A DNA stretch of 64,000 bases from contig NZ_DS989904.1 of NCBI RefSeq assembly GCF_000155595.1, positions 961,354-1,025,353 of the forward strand. The letters run 5' to 3'. Source of the stretch: Synechococcus sp. PCC 7335 (lineage in GTDB: Bacteria > Cyanobacteriota > Cyanobacteriia > Phormidesmidales > Phormidesmidaceae). Both the position numbers and the translations under genes were made by a program. Below the pieces are notes generated by a model. The model saw only the letters and a list, made by a program, of their open reading frames with translations. It was not told the origin of the DNA and searched no databases. Shown here in pieces: positions 10,320 to 19,864 of this stretch. Each line of letters starts with the position of its first letter. Position 1 is the stretch's first letter.

Positions 10320-11219
10320 ATGCCGCTGCTAATCATTGTCGCGATTGTGATTGCTTTTCTAGCGATCGCGTTTGCCCTTCAAAATAACACCATAGTAGAA
10401 GTCCACCTGCTGGTAGAGCAGTTTCAGTTTTCCCTAGCGCTCTTGCTGCTCACTACGCTAGCAATTGGCGTTTTGATTGGTCTACTCGTCCTACTGCCGT
10501 CTCTAATCAAAAGAGGTTGGCGAGTTGCTCGGGCGCAAAAGCAGACCGCGGCACTAGAAGAGCAGTTGCAAGAGCGGGATCACACACTTGCTAATCGCGA
10601 TCACAATACCGATACACTTCGTCAAAGCCATCAGAATCTTTTGCAAGCGTTAGGGCTAATCGATAACAATACGGGACTAGTCTCTTCAAGAGTTCTTGCT
10701 CAAACGCTGTCCGCTCTGATCCAACAAATGAAGCTACAGCCTGGAAATTCTAAGTTTGACTCGATTGGGCTACTCATCTTAGAAGCCCATCGCAAAGAGC
10801 CTTTGGGCGAAGTGAGTACGACTAAGCAACAGGATAAATTATTAGATGAAGCAGTCGCCAACATCATCCGCAGGAATGTCACGGTCGATACTTGGCTATA
10901 TTGCGATAGCACAGCGCCTGAAGGAGCAGAGTTCTGGTGTGTGCTCACTGGCAAAGATAAAAGTGGCCTGCGGCAGTACGGGGAGACCTTACAAACTGCG
11001 CTGACTCAGGAGCCACTGAAACTAGCCGATGAGTCAATGGTCGCTGTGAGTGTGAAAATAGGAGGAGCGATCGCCGATCGAGATCATCCAACCAACCAAG
11101 AGCAAATAATTATCAACAAGGCTAGACAAGCCCTTATCGAAACAGGTAAGCGTCAGCGTCAGCTAACCTCACTGATCACCAACCACGATATCAAAATCAT
11201 TCAAGTGACTGATGGCTAG
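10320..11219 (+). CDS. LapA-domain membrane protein with degenerate GGDEF domain
   Basis: 299 residues. The first ~70 form a LapA/DUF1049 module: two membrane helices (residues 2-21 and 38-62) separated by the QNNTIVEVHLL signature. A coiled coil follows (~75-105). Residues ~115-290 have the layout of a diguanylate cyclase domain: an entry motif DNNTGLVSSRVLAQTL, a segment EGAEFWCVLTG where GGDEF should be, and a VKIGGAIADRD strand matching the GVA region. The GGDEF signature is replaced by EGAEF and the metal-binding aspartates are not evident, so catalysis is unlikely. Perhaps a membrane-tethered structural or c-di-GMP-related element (inference). Confidence 0.72.
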   Translation: MPLLIIVAIVIAFLAIAFALQNNTIVEVHLLVEQFQFSLALLLLTTLAIGVLIGLLVLLPSLIKRGWRVARAQKQTAALEEQLQERDHTLANRDHNTDTLRQSHQNLLQALGLIDNNTGLVSSRVLAQTLSALIQQMKLQPGNSKFDSIGLLILEAHRKEPLGEVSTTKQQDKLLDEAVANIIRRNVTVDTWLYCDSTAPEGAEFWCVLTGKDKSGLRQYGETLQTALTQEPLKLADESMVAVSVKIGGAIADRDHPTNQEQIIINKARQALIETGKRQRQLTSLITNHDIKIIQVTDG

Positions 11220-11270
11220 CTCAGTAGCCTACTCAACGACAACAGCTAACTTGACTAGCTCTATTTGCGA

Positions 11271-11300
11271 TTGGTTTTCTATCTATTGGTTTTCTATCTA
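11271..11300. repeat. 15-bp perfect tandem duplication
   Basis: Two adjacent identical copies of TTGGTTTTCTATCTA between the convergent LapA-type and secG genes. One of many similar short duplications in this window. Confidence 0.9.
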
Positions 11301-11339
11301 CGAGCGTCCTTTCACAATCACGTTCTAGATAGCCCAAAT

Positions 11340-11579
11340 CTATTGAGCGACTGTATCGAGCCAGCCACCGCTTAGAACAACCGTTAACGCCATAAACACA
11401 ATAGTCAATAGCCAAGTGGCTCTATTCAAGGTTTCTTCAGCGCTCTTTGTACTAGTAAAAAGCTGCGCCTGACCCCCTAGAGCACCTAGTCCGTCGCCTT
11501 TAGGACTGTGTAATAGGACCAAGACGCAGACCCCAACGGCTGCGATCGCCCAAATAACTCTAATAACCGTAACTGTCAT
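11340..11579 (-). CDS. secG: Preprotein translocase subunit SecG
   Basis: 79 residues with two hydrophobic helices (residues ~4-20 and ~55-72) separated by the conserved loop HSPKGDGLGALGGQAQLF. This is the SecG signature and size. SecG is the small auxiliary subunit of the SecYEG channel in the plasma or thylakoid membrane. It lies 83 bp downstream of gpmI on the same strand, an arrangement I believe recurs in cyanobacteria, so co-transcription is likely. An ATG start follows a short leader; no anomalies. Confidence 0.92.
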   Translation of the reverse strand: MTVTVIRVIWAIAAVGVCVLVLLHSPKGDGLGALGGQAQLFTSTKSAEETLNRATWLLTIVFMALTVVLSGGWLDTVAQ

Positions 11580-11662
11580 GGGGAAACCTATATGCGGCGG
11601 TGTGCTTTAGTCTATCGCAAAACATAGGCAAGCTGATAGCGCTCCTTCAATAGAAGAGACCC

Positions 11663-13276
11663 TTACCGCTGTAAAGATACCTTCACGGGTGTCCGGCTCT
11701 GCTTGTACTCAGCTTTTGCCTGCAAAATCATTGACTGTCCGGTCATATCTTCAGGAATGGGCAACTGCAAGATCTGTAGAATAGTGGGCGCAATATCTGC
11801 CAAACAGCCTTCCTCCTGCCTGATCTGTACTTCTGCGCCATGACCGGGAATTTTGAGCCCTTCCCCTTCTACTAGAATAAACGGCACCGGATTAGTGGTA
11901 TGCGCCGTCCATGGACGACCCTCTTCGTCATGCATGTATTCAGCATTGCCATGATCCGCAATGATGATTGAAGTACCACCGGCTTTACCTACCGCAGAGA
12001 CAAGCCTTCCAACTTCTGTATCGACCGCCTCTAGGGCTGTGATCGTCGCCTCCATGTTGCCAGTGTGTCCCACCATATCGGGATTAGCGTAGTTGATCAC
12101 AATCAAAGAATACTTGCGTTTGTCAACCGCTGCGATCGCTACATCTGTCACTCTTTTAGCTGACATTTTGGGATCTTTGTCATAGGTTGCCACCATCGGG
12201 CTAGGCACTAGCTCTCTGTCTTCTCCAGGAAATGGATCTTCTAAGCCCCCATTAAAGAAGTAAGTTACGTGAGCGTATTTCTCAGTCTCGGCCGTACGAA
12301 ACTGCTTGAGTCCATGATCTGAAACGACCTGCCCCAAGATGTTGTCGAGACTTTGTGGCTTGAAAGCAACACCGACCGGTAGTGAGGGATCATACTGTGT
12401 CATCGTCACAAAACTCAGTGGCAAGATCGGATCACGCTCAAAGCCTCTAAATTCGCGCATGACAAACGCCTGGGTCAGCTCACGAGCCCGGTCGGGCCGA
12501 AAGTTGAAAAAGATAACCCCATCCCCAGGCTCAATCGCTCCGGGTGCTAAACGAATAGGTTCGACAAATTCATCGTTTATACCTTGTTCGTATGAAGCTT
12601 TCAGCGCCGCTAGGGCAGAGGGGTCTTCAGGGAAGCGATCGCCATTTTCAGTCATGACTCGGTAAGCCTTTTCTACGCGATCCCAGCGATTATCACGGTC
12701 CATCGCGTAGTAGCGACCGCTAAGGGTAACAATCTTGCCAACACCGATGCGATCTATTGCATCTTGTAGCTTCGTGAGGGCAAATTCACCGTCTGTAGGC
12801 TTTGTATCGCGTCCGTCCGTGACCGCATGAATACAGACATCTTCAACACCCTGACGCTTTGCCATCTCTATAAGACCGATTAGATGGTCTAAGTGCGCAT
12901 GTACACCCCCATCTGAACACAGTCCTATCAAGTGAAGCTTGCTACCTGTATAGGCTACTTTCTGACATACCTTTAGCAGGTCTAAATTCTCTTCAAGACT
13001 GCCATCTTCTACCGCGTTAGAGATGCGGACTAACTCTTGAGGAACTACTCGGCCTGCACCAATATTGAGGTGGCCAACTTCTGAATTGCCCATCTGTCCT
13101 TTGGGCAACCCAACATATCTGCCGGATGTGTTGATTTTCGCTTTAGGATAGGTATCCCACAAACTATCCACAACCGGTGTACTGGCATGGCTAATGGCGT
13201 TACCATCACGGTCATCTCGGCAGCCCCATCCATCGAGGATGACTAATACCATTGGGGAAATAGGCGAGTCTGCCAT
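11663..13276 (-). CDS. gpmI: 2,3-bisphosphoglycerate-independent phosphoglycerate mutase
   Basis: 537 residues. An alkaline-phosphatase-superfamily, Mn-dependent enzyme interconverting 3- and 2-phosphoglycerate in glycolysis and carbon fixation products. The N-terminal metal site VLVILDGWG is followed by the nucleophile motif KGQMGNSEVGHLNIGAGR (Ser near residue 66). Further motifs include TDGRDTKP, SGRYYAMDRDNRWDR, FFNFRPDRARELT, INYANPDMVGHTGN and IADHGNAEYM, all with intact metal ligands. The length is slightly above the usual 510-535. It is probably the first gene of a gpmI-secG unit, with its promoter in the long spacer at 13277-14055. Confidence 0.97.
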   Translation of the reverse strand: MADSPISPMVLVILDGWGCRDDRDGNAISHASTPVVDSLWDTYPKAKINTSGRYVGLPKGQMGNSEVGHLNIGAGRVVPQELVRISNAVEDGSLEENLDLLKVCQKVAYTGSKLHLIGLCSDGGVHAHLDHLIGLIEMAKRQGVEDVCIHAVTDGRDTKPTDGEFALTKLQDAIDRIGVGKIVTLSGRYYAMDRDNRWDRVEKAYRVMTENGDRFPEDPSALAALKASYEQGINDEFVEPIRLAPGAIEPGDGVIFFNFRPDRARELTQAFVMREFRGFERDPILPLSFVTMTQYDPSLPVGVAFKPQSLDNILGQVVSDHGLKQFRTAETEKYAHVTYFFNGGLEDPFPGEDRELVPSPMVATYDKDPKMSAKRVTDVAIAAVDKRKYSLIVINYANPDMVGHTGNMEATITALEAVDTEVGRLVSAVGKAGGTSIIIADHGNAEYMHDEEGRPWTAHTTNPVPFILVEGEGLKIPGHGAEVQIRQEEGCLADIAPTILQILQLPIPEDMTGQSMILQAKAEYKQSRTPVKVSLQR

Positions 13277-14055
13277 ACCAAAAAAACCTCTGCAGTTAGC
13301 AACAGTGAGAATATGGAGTGATCAAAAGCTGACTAGAGAATCGCTCTTTTATCTATTAAGCGGCACTCAACTGGGCAACAATGATGATAGTGATAGAAGC
13401 TACGATGTAACGCCGCTGGGAACAATGGGATCGCCAAGGGCAGGAACTAGCAGCAAGGGTGAATTAGGTTCAGGGCTACTATCAAGTTAGCTAGTTGATA
13501 GCTACTGAATTGTCTATCACCTATGAGCCATTCATCTATGAGCTACTCGGTAGGTAGGCTGATAGACGATTTAGGTGAAGTCCCAGCAATGAACCCACAG
13601 GCTAAAACCATCACGACTTAGTAGGATTAGTCCGAACAAGTCAATCTAAGAAAAATCTTGACTGCACTAGCTCGCTTACTATCTGCCTCAATGTTGTTCA
13701 CCTAGGATGTGAACATGAGTGATGAGGACACGAAGTCGTATCTGAAGTCTTAAGGTAACTCCATCTCCCGCCAGCTAAGTTTGAATTTAATATTTTTGAT
13801 CGACTTGTTTTATAGTGAATTTAATGCCAAGGCAGCGTCGCTACTACGTGATTGCCCGGTTGTACGTGATCGCTCCGGTTGTACGAAATGATAAGAGCAC
13901 AACCCTAAGTGTATATAACTAAACATTTAACATGAGTCTCTCCTAAAAATAAAGTAGGCCTCTTGTAATAATTAATAATTGAAAATGAGGTAGGCGCACT
14001 CGGCAATCACTCGGTGATAACTATAGCTAAGACTGAGCGCGACTTTTTACAGTCG
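13277..14055. other. Long spacer between gpmI and the ABC-F gene
   Basis: About 780 bp with no convincing gene. Short open frames are present on both strands but lack family resemblance. It should contain the promoter of gpmI near 13280-13350 and the 3' untranslated end of the ABC-F gene. A partial tandem duplication with an 18-bp period and a third truncated copy (TACGTGAT... then GGTTG) lies at 13845-13885, and an AT-rich tract lies at 13960-13990. A small RNA cannot be excluded. Confidence 0.5.
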
Positions 14056-15786
14056 TTATGTCCTTTTAGCGGCTGACTGGGCTATTTGCTTTTGCCGCTG
14101 CTTTTCTCTTTGCTTTTGGCGTCTAGCTGCAGCCTTAGCCGCTTTTTCAGCTTCTATCTGCTCTAGTCTTGCCCGTTCTTTTTCCTCAGCAATCTTGTCT
14201 AGGTAGTAGTGATAGTCACCTTGATAGGCTTTAAGTTCACCGTCTCTAATTTCAACTATTTTGTTCGCTACTTGAGAGATGAAGTAGCGATCGTGAGAGA
14301 CGATAAGGGCTGTACCGTCGTAGTTCTTGAGGGCGGTTTCTAACATTTCCTTTGCTGGGATATCTAGATGGTTCGTAGGCTCATCTAGAATCAGTAAATT
14401 GGCAGGCTGCAAGAGCATTTTTGCCAAGGCTAGACGAGCTTTTTCGCCCCCACTTAGCGCCTCTACTTTTTTGAAAGCAGCGTCGCCACTGAATAAAAAC
14501 CGACCCAGTAGCGTACGCACTTCTTCATTTTTCCAATCAGGAACTTCGTCATGAATCGTCTGAATAACAGTCTTGTGCAAGTCGAGAGCTTCGGCCTGAT
14601 TTTGCTCAAAATAACCGGGGATCACGTTGTGGCTGCCCATAGTAACGCTGCCATCGTCTGATGATTCGATCCCAGTAATCAGACGTAGCAAAGTGGATTT
14701 GCCCGCACCATTAGGCCCCACAAAAGCAATGCGATCGCCTCTTTCTACTTCTAGATCAGCGCCTAGAAACAAGATTTTGTCTCCATAGCTATGAGTCATA
14801 TCGCTAATAGTCACAACTTCTCGTCCGCTACGGGGTGCAGGCTGAAACTGAAACTGTAGTCCTCGCAGGTCAGCAACAGGCGCTTCGACTCTTTCCACCT
14901 TGGCAAGCAGCTTTTCTCTACTTTTAGCTTGGGTACTACGAGTAGCACTAGCCCTGAACTTGTCTACAAACGTCTGCTGTTTGGTTAGTTCCTTTTGTTG
15001 CCGTTCGTAGGTGCTAAGCTGAGCCGCTTGATTCTCTGCTTTTTGGGCGATATAAGCACTGTAGTTCCCTAGATATGTAGTCGAGATCCCGCGCTCTGTT
15101 TCAACAATAGAAGTGCAAAGACGATCAAGAAACTCTCTATCATGAGAGACAATTACCATAGGGATCGTTAGCCCTTTTAGATAGGTCTCTAGCCACTCAA
15201 TAGTCTCAAGGTCCAGGTGGTTAGTCGGCTCGTCGAGTAGGAGCAGATCAGGTGATTGTAGAAGAACCTTGCCAAGACCCATTCGCATTTGCCAACCGCC
15301 ACTGTAGGAGCTCACGAGTCGTTCACCAGCATCGCTATCAAATCCCATCTCTGGCAGAATCTTTTCAATCCGCGCTTCTAGGCCGTAGCCATCTAACGCT
15401 TCGAACTGCCGTTGTCGCTTATCTAATAGGTTGATTAGCTTGTCTAATTCTTTAGGACTAGCACTTTCCATTTTGATCGGAATCTCTGCTAGATCGTGCT
15501 GGATCTTGTTAGCTTCTTTGAAAACCGTCCAGAATTCTTCGCGGACGGTGCGGCGGGGATCAACCTCAAACTCCTGGTTAAGTGCAGCGATATGCAGTCC
15601 GCTAGGTCGAATAATCGACCCGGTTGTGGGTTCTATCTCACCTTTAATAATTTTAAGCTGAGTGGATTTACCTGCACCATTCACGCCAACTAGCCCAATA
15701 CGCTCACCGGGTTTAACTTCCCAACTCACAGCTTTTAGAACTTCTCCGGTGGGATAGATCTTGCTGATATTTTCCAAGCGCAGCAT
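14056..15786 (-). CDS. ABC-F family ATPase
   Basis: 576 residues from ATG 15786. Two ABC domains on one chain without membrane segments: Walker A GVNGAGKST (~36) with signature SSYSGGWQMRMGLG and Walker B LLLLDEPTNHLD in the first, and GPNGAGKST (~355) with ALSGGEKARLALAKML and LLILDEPTNHLD in the second. A charged linker (~240-320) fits the P-site tRNA-interaction motif, and the C-terminus is a Lys/Arg/Ala/Gln-rich coiled coil. ABC-F proteins act on stalled ribosomes; this one resembles the YdiF/Uup-like group common in cyanobacteria. It is monocistronic. Its exact subfamily, and whether it confers antibiotic protection, cannot be told. Confidence 0.93.
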   Translation of the reverse strand: MLRLENISKIYPTGEVLKAVSWEVKPGERIGLVGVNGAGKSTQLKIIKGEIEPTTGSIIRPSGLHIAALNQEFEVDPRRTVREEFWTVFKEANKIQHDLAEIPIKMESASPKELDKLINLLDKRQRQFEALDGYGLEARIEKILPEMGFDSDAGERLVSSYSGGWQMRMGLGKVLLQSPDLLLLDEPTNHLDLETIEWLETYLKGLTIPMVIVSHDREFLDRLCTSIVETERGISTTYLGNYSAYIAQKAENQAAQLSTYERQQKELTKQQTFVDKFRASATRSTQAKSREKLLAKVERVEAPVADLRGLQFQFQPAPRSGREVVTISDMTHSYGDKILFLGADLEVERGDRIAFVGPNGAGKSTLLRLITGIESSDDGSVTMGSHNVIPGYFEQNQAEALDLHKTVIQTIHDEVPDWKNEEVRTLLGRFLFSGDAAFKKVEALSGGEKARLALAKMLLQPANLLILDEPTNHLDIPAKEMLETALKNYDGTALIVSHDRYFISQVANKIVEIRDGELKAYQGDYHYYLDKIAEEKERARLEQIEAEKAAKAAARRQKQREKQRQKQIAQSAAKRT

Positions 15787-16136
15787 AGACAAACGTCTCC
15801 GTTAGTGGCGGTAAAAGTGGAAGGGAACAAAGGTTGTATCGAGCGAGAGACAGAGGTTCTTAGCTAGTTGCTTTTGGCTAGCGCTACTCGGAGGAGGGTT
15901 AATCTTCGATAGCGTCGTTAAGCAACCCTAAGCAAGCGATCACTGCTTTGGGTTCAACCGTCTCTTTGCTAGATCATTTCTTTCTGCTAGATCATTTCTT
16001 ACTGAATGCTTTCTATAGCTAATTTCGCTTTTGAGCGAGGGGAGAAAAGTTAGTCGAGTAAGAGATTGAATATATTGAATATGTAGACATCTTAACAAAG
16101 ATGTTACAAAGCGAGATGATAGAGGCTGTGTAATCG
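15787..16136. other. Divergent spacer upstream of the ABC-F gene and the secreted-protein gene
   Basis: 350 bp. It holds a near-perfect 18-bp tandem duplication of TGCTAGATCATTTCTTTC (15967-16002, one mismatch) and a 9-bp double copy of ATTGAATAT near 16065. Promoters of both flanking genes should lie here. No coding sequence seen. Confidence 0.5.
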
Positions 16137-16808
16137 ATGTTTCTTATGTTGATAAAATCTACTCTGCTGGTCTTGGCCTGGTTTGGAACGGCCTCTCTAC
16201 TGAATACCCGGATTGCTCAAGCACAGGACATACCAGAGTTAGCTCCAGGTCTTGCTGAAGATCTAGGCGCTACTGATGATACTGACAATTTTGACATGCC
16301 CACCGAAGAGAGGCCAGGGGGAGGGCCTGCGGTGTTGTCAACGGCCAACTATTCAGACGATCAAATGTCGATTGACTATCCGGTGTCTTGGCAGATTATG
16401 GTGAATCAGGCTGGAAATGTGCAAATTCTAGATGGGACTAAGGGAAGTGCTGATCAGGTGGTGACGGAGATTTTTGTAGTGGATTCGCCGCCAGGTGTGT
16501 TGATCGACGCTAACATCGATAGCTTCATTACAGAGGGTTCTGCGGTAGGTCCCTATGGTCAGGTAACGATTGACGATCGCCAAGCGTTTACGATTTGGTT
16601 AGCCGATCGGCCAATGGCTCTCAGCCGAGCGATCGCAACTTTCATTGGCTACGAGGATCAAACCGTCCTATTATTCAGTAGCTTCACACCGGAAAATGAA
16701 GCCGTTGAAGAGCAGCTATTGGAGTTGCACAACTCGTTCGAGAAAGTCACTGATGTCGAATCAGAAGCAAATCTAGAAGATGATTTAGATTTAGAAGGGG
16801 TGCTGTAG
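16137..16808 (+). CDS. Secreted protein with PsbP-like fold (predicted)
   Basis: 223 residues. The N-terminus is a signal peptide (LIKSTLLVLAWFGTASLL, probable cleavage after RIAQAQ, ~residue 30). After an acidic linker, residues ~70-205 begin with YSDDQMSIDYPVSWQIMV and end with FTPENEAVEEQLLELHNSF. This pattern is shared by PsbP/Mog1-fold extracytoplasmic proteins of cyanobacteria, which begin with a short strand and a YP..W motif. The C-terminus is acidic. It stands alone, convergent with pyrB. It may attach to a photosynthetic complex or act in the periplasm; this is inference. No catalytic motif is visible. Confidence 0.6.
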   Translation: MFLMLIKSTLLVLAWFGTASLLNTRIAQAQDIPELAPGLAEDLGATDDTDNFDMPTEERPGGGPAVLSTANYSDDQMSIDYPVSWQIMVNQAGNVQILDGTKGSADQVVTEIFVVDSPPGVLIDANIDSFITEGSAVGPYGQVTIDDRQAFTIWLADRPMALSRAIATFIGYEDQTVLLFSSFTPENEAVEEQLLELHNSFEKVTDVESEANLEDDLDLEGVL

Positions 16809-16906
16809 GGCCTTACCGCTTTTGTTCGCGCCGAAGTCTTCTATATCTACGGTCTTCCGCTGTAGGGTTTTCTGCTCTATCGTCTTCCACTCTAGCGTCT
16901 TCTACC

Positions 16907-17938
16907 CTATAGCTTATTGACTACGCCGTTCTTAGCGCCCCCCATCAAATACAGCAGTGCCATCCGCATAGCAACGCCGCTAGCAACTTGTTTAGAGACT
17001 AGACTGAGCTGGGGATCATCCATCAGATCAGAGGTAATCTCAGTCCCTCGATTTGTTGGGCCTGGGTGCAAGATCTTGACAGTGGGTTGGCACACTTTGA
17101 GGCGATCGCGCGTGATCCCAAATCGTTGGTGATACTCTCTGATGCTCGGCAGTAAATGAGCGCTCATCCGTTCCTTTTGCAATCTAAGCGCCATCACAAA
17201 GTCAGCCTTTTCTAGCGCCGGCTCTAACACCCAGTGAACAAACACCTGACGCTCTACCGTCCCATTATGCGTTACCAGCGAGGTGGAAAAAGCCTCCTCA
17301 AACGCTTTGGGTAGTAGTGTGGGCGGCGCGGCAAGATGGACCTGCGCTCCACAAGCACTTAGGCTCCATAGGTTCGAACGGGCTACTCGCGAGTGCAAAA
17401 TATCGCCAACAATCGCTATCTTCTTTCCTTTGAGGTCTTCTATCTTTGGGTGAGCGGCGTCTAACGCGTTACAGATTGTCAGCAGATCGAGCAGGGCTTG
17501 AGATGGGTGCTCATGCTGTCCGTCTCCCGCGTTGAGCACGCCTACACCAGAGCCAAGTCGGTCCATTTCCTTGGCAATAGTCGCAGGAACGCCTGACCCT
17601 CTATGCCGAATGACCATTAGATCTGTGCCCATCGCTAAATAGGTCTTGGCCGTATCAAGGATAGTTTCACCTTTAGCAAGAGAGGAGCTGCCTGGGCTAA
17701 AGTTCAAAGTATCAGCAGAAAGTCGTTTGGCCGCAAGTTCGAAGCTGCTACGAGTGCGAGTAGACGGTTCAAAAAATAGGTTGGCGACAACCTGCCCCTG
17801 TAGGGTAGGGACCTTCTTGTTGCGACGGGCAAGGACGCCTTGAAAGCTTAGGGCTGTGCTAAGAACGGTTTCATACTCCGAGGGCGTAAAGTCAGCTAGA
17901 GAGAGGATGTGTTGCCTTATCCAGGGAAGAGTAGTCAT
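16907..17938 (-). CDS. pyrB: Aspartate carbamoyltransferase catalytic subunit
   Basis: 343 residues. It condenses carbamoyl phosphate with aspartate in pyrimidine synthesis. The carbamoyl-phosphate motif [18 protein letters not shown] (~53-70), the loop [37 protein letters not shown] and the C-terminal [11 protein letters not shown] are all intact. The ATG at 17938 gives a standard N-terminus. No pyrI or pyrC neighbour is present; the gene is scattered, as is usual in cyanobacteria. The only oddity is a slightly extended C-terminus. Confidence 0.97.
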   Translation of the reverse strand: MTTLPWIRQHILSLADFTPSEYETVLSTALSFQGVLARRNKKVPTLQGQVVANLFFEPSTRTRSSFELAAKRLSADTLNFSPGSSSLAKGETILDTAKTYLAMGTDLMVIRHRGSGVPATIAKEMDRLGSGVGVLNAGDGQHEHPSQALLDLLTICNALDAAHPKIEDLKGKKIAIVGDILHSRVARSNLWSLSACGAQVHLAAPPTLLPKAFEEAFSTSLVTHNGTVERQVFVHWVLEPALEKADFVMALRLQKERMSAHLLPSIREYHQRFGITRDRLKVCQPTVKILHPGPTNRGTEITSDLMDDPQLSLVSKQVASGVAMRMALLYLMGGAKNGVVNKL

Positions 17939-18153
17939 AGTGAAGGGGTAGTTATGCGGCTATAGCATTTGCCTGGTTGCTCAGGGCAAGTTCATCGACT
18001 AAAACCGCTTCGCTGCCAACTATAAAGGATCGGACAAGACAAACTGCTATCGATGTGCTTTGCAAATTGGCACATAAATTTGGCAGGTCGGGTAAGTTGT
18101 TTTGTAGGATGAGGATGTCTTTGTATATAGTGCTGTATTCAGTATTGCGTCAG

Positions 18154-18762
18154 ATGGTTCGGTTGCCAGAGTCTATTCAAAAGCATATTTCTCGCCAGCT
18201 TAGCCAAACTCGTACAGCGGGCCTAGCACTGATGCTTAGTCTGGTCTTTGTCGGCTGTGCAAGCGCACCGGATACGGTTACGGTTGACCCAGAAGAAACC
18301 CCCACTGCTCAAATAGATCCGCCTTCGGATGAAGCGCAGGCGCCAGATAAAGTCCAGCCAAATGAAGCGAAGCCAGAGAGCACTGAGGCTGACCGGCAGC
18401 AAGCTACACCCGATGAGATGGTGACCGTCTCGGTCTATACAATTGATGATCAGTGCAATGAATTTGTTGAGCAGTCAGTAGAGGTACCAAGCGATCAGGC
18501 GATCGCCACTGCTGTGGGTAAAGCGATGGGCTCAGTTGAATACAATGCCTTCAAGCTAGCGGGTTATCAGGTGGATATCAATGGCAGTACCGCAATTGTC
18601 GATATGCAGCTAGCACCGGGCTCTCAACGCCAGTTTGTCTCGCTCTCTAGCTGCGAGCAAAGAGCGCTATTCGGCAGCGTCGAAGAAACGCTGCTAAATA
18701 ACAACGATTGGGACGTAGAGGCTGTAAAGTTCACCACTAGCGGGAAAGAATTAATACTGTAG
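18154..18762 (+). CDS. Lipoprotein with GerMN-like domain
   Basis: 202 residues from the ATG at 18154. The frame is open back to 17977, with other ATGs at 18109 and 18115, but only the later start places the lipobox Cys (LVFVGCAS) at about residue 35, a workable signal length. After the Cys comes a Pro/Glu/Gln-rich linker (~45-90). The C-terminal ~110 residues (VSVYTIDDQCNEFVEQSVEVP, then AIVDMQLAPGSQRQF) resemble the sporulation/germination GerMN fold that occurs in many bacterial lipoproteins. Its role is unknown. It is probably anchored to a membrane facing the periplasm or lumen. Confidence 0.6.
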   Translation: MVRLPESIQKHISRQLSQTRTAGLALMLSLVFVGCASAPDTVTVDPEETPTAQIDPPSDEAQAPDKVQPNEAKPESTEADRQQATPDEMVTVSVYTIDDQCNEFVEQSVEVPSDQAIATAVGKAMGSVEYNAFKLAGYQVDINGSTAIVDMQLAPGSQRQFVSLSSCEQRALFGSVEETLLNNNDWDVEAVKFTTSGKELIL

Positions 18763-18831
18763 TCCTAAGAGCCAGGAGCATCTCCAGTCGGATTTGGACC
18801 TAGTTAGACCTAGTTTGATTTATGGGGTTCT

Positions 18832-19506
18832 CTAGGTAAGTTTAGAAACCGATTGGCTGTTTTTTAGATACCATCGCCAGGGCTTTTCTATGGCTTTGGT
18901 GATGCCGATGCGGGTCGTTTGCACTATTTGATGGCTGGGAATGGCCTTGGTTCGATGCTCTAGCCAGAGTCCGTTTTCTGGATGGTACGAGATTCCATCT
19001 AGCTCTCGATCAATCAATAGCGCTCTACAGAGCTTACCCGGCCCCGCCGCAATTCGGTGAGGCTTTGCAATTTGTTTGGGGGTGAGGTGAGGGGGGATAG
19101 TATCAAGCTCTAGCGCTCTAATGAGAACGGCACTACCGGTTCCTGCCGATTCACTGACAACATTTAGACAGTGGTACATTCCGTATATTAGATACACGTA
19201 GCTATAACCAGGTGGCCCGAACATAGACGCATTGCGGTTGTTAGGCCCTCTGTAGGCGTGGCAGGCGGGATCATTAGGGGCGTAGGCTTCCGTTTCGACG
19301 ATGGTGGCTTGGATCAAAGGACCGTCGGGTAGCTGCCGATGGAGAGTGCAGCCAAGGAGCGCTGGGGCAAGTTGAGTAGAAGGGCGATCGCACCAGTCTG
19401 ATCGAATTAATCTTGAAGGTGAGCTTGTAGACGCATCTGAGGATTCGGCGTAGGAGTGGGGCAGAGATTGAAATTCGGGTTTTTCCTCGCTGAAGCTATT
19501 TGTCAT
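18832..19506 (-). CDS. 3-methyladenine DNA glycosylase (AAG/MPG family)
   Basis: 224 residues. The domain begins near residue 40 (QLAPALLGCTLHRQL). The catalytic segment ATIVETEAYAPNDPACHAYRG carries the conserved Glu, followed by NRNASMFGPPGYSYVYLIYGMYHCLNVV, the classic DNA-intercalating and active-site region. AAGPGKLCRAL completes the family signature. It excises alkylated purines as the first step of base-excision repair. The 38-residue Ser/Pro-rich N-terminal extension is unusual but not unique. It is transcribed alone, divergent from the NdhP-like gene. Confidence 0.93.
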   Translation of the reverse strand: MTNSFSEEKPEFQSLPHSYAESSDASTSSPSRLIRSDWCDRPSTQLAPALLGCTLHRQLPDGPLIQATIVETEAYAPNDPACHAYRGPNNRNASMFGPPGYSYVYLIYGMYHCLNVVSESAGTGSAVLIRALELDTIPPHLTPKQIAKPHRIAAGPGKLCRALLIDRELDGISYHPENGLWLEHRTKAIPSHQIVQTTRIGITKAIEKPWRWYLKNSQSVSKLT

Positions 19507-19591
19507 AAACCATTAAGAATTGCTAGCTCACGCTGGTAGAGTTGTTACGATCTTATATGAAGTTAATTAACTTAATTCTGCCCCTAATTCT

Positions 19592-19714
19592 ATGGACATC
19601 AAGCTCGTTTTCTTTATCTTGACTGGGTTATTCTCAGTAGCCTGCCTGTTTTTTGGCACTCGCAACGGCTTTTACGATTCCGAGAACTATCATGGCAACG
19701 GTTCTGCTCATTGA
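19592..19714 (+). CDS. ndhP: NdhP-like small membrane subunit of NDH-1 (probable)
   Basis: A 40-residue frame starting at ATG 19592. One transmembrane helix (residues 5-22, LVFFILTGLFSVACLFFG) is followed by the tail GTRNGFYDSENYHGNGSAH. I recognise this layout, a single helix then an NGFYDS...GNGSAH-type tail, as that of a conserved cyanobacterial single-helix protein, most likely NdhP, a small subunit of the photosynthetic NDH-1L complex in thylakoids. The identification comes from memory of the family and is not certain. It is divergent from the glycosylase gene and easily missed because of its size. Confidence 0.6.
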   Translation: MDIKLVFFILTGLFSVACLFFGTRNGFYDSENYHGNGSAH

Positions 19715-19864
19715 GTTAGTTCTTTCTAAGCTGATTCTTTCACTGCGGATCTACCTACTCAAGTAATCCTTGGCAATTCTCCAACTGCGAGCCCTCAGCT
19801 TTGCTGTTTTGCTACCTGTTTTTTCAATTCTCAATGCATAGTTCTGTGCATGTAGCGCCCTCCC

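Noticed and set aside
12339..12665. 108-codon + strand frame antisense to gpmI
   Set aside because: It is entirely within the strongly conserved gpmI coding region on the opposite strand.
13194..13490. 98-codon open frame on the + strand overlapping the start of gpmI
   Set aside because: It overlaps the well-supported gpmI N-terminus in antisense, has no recognisable domain, and looks like a shadow frame.
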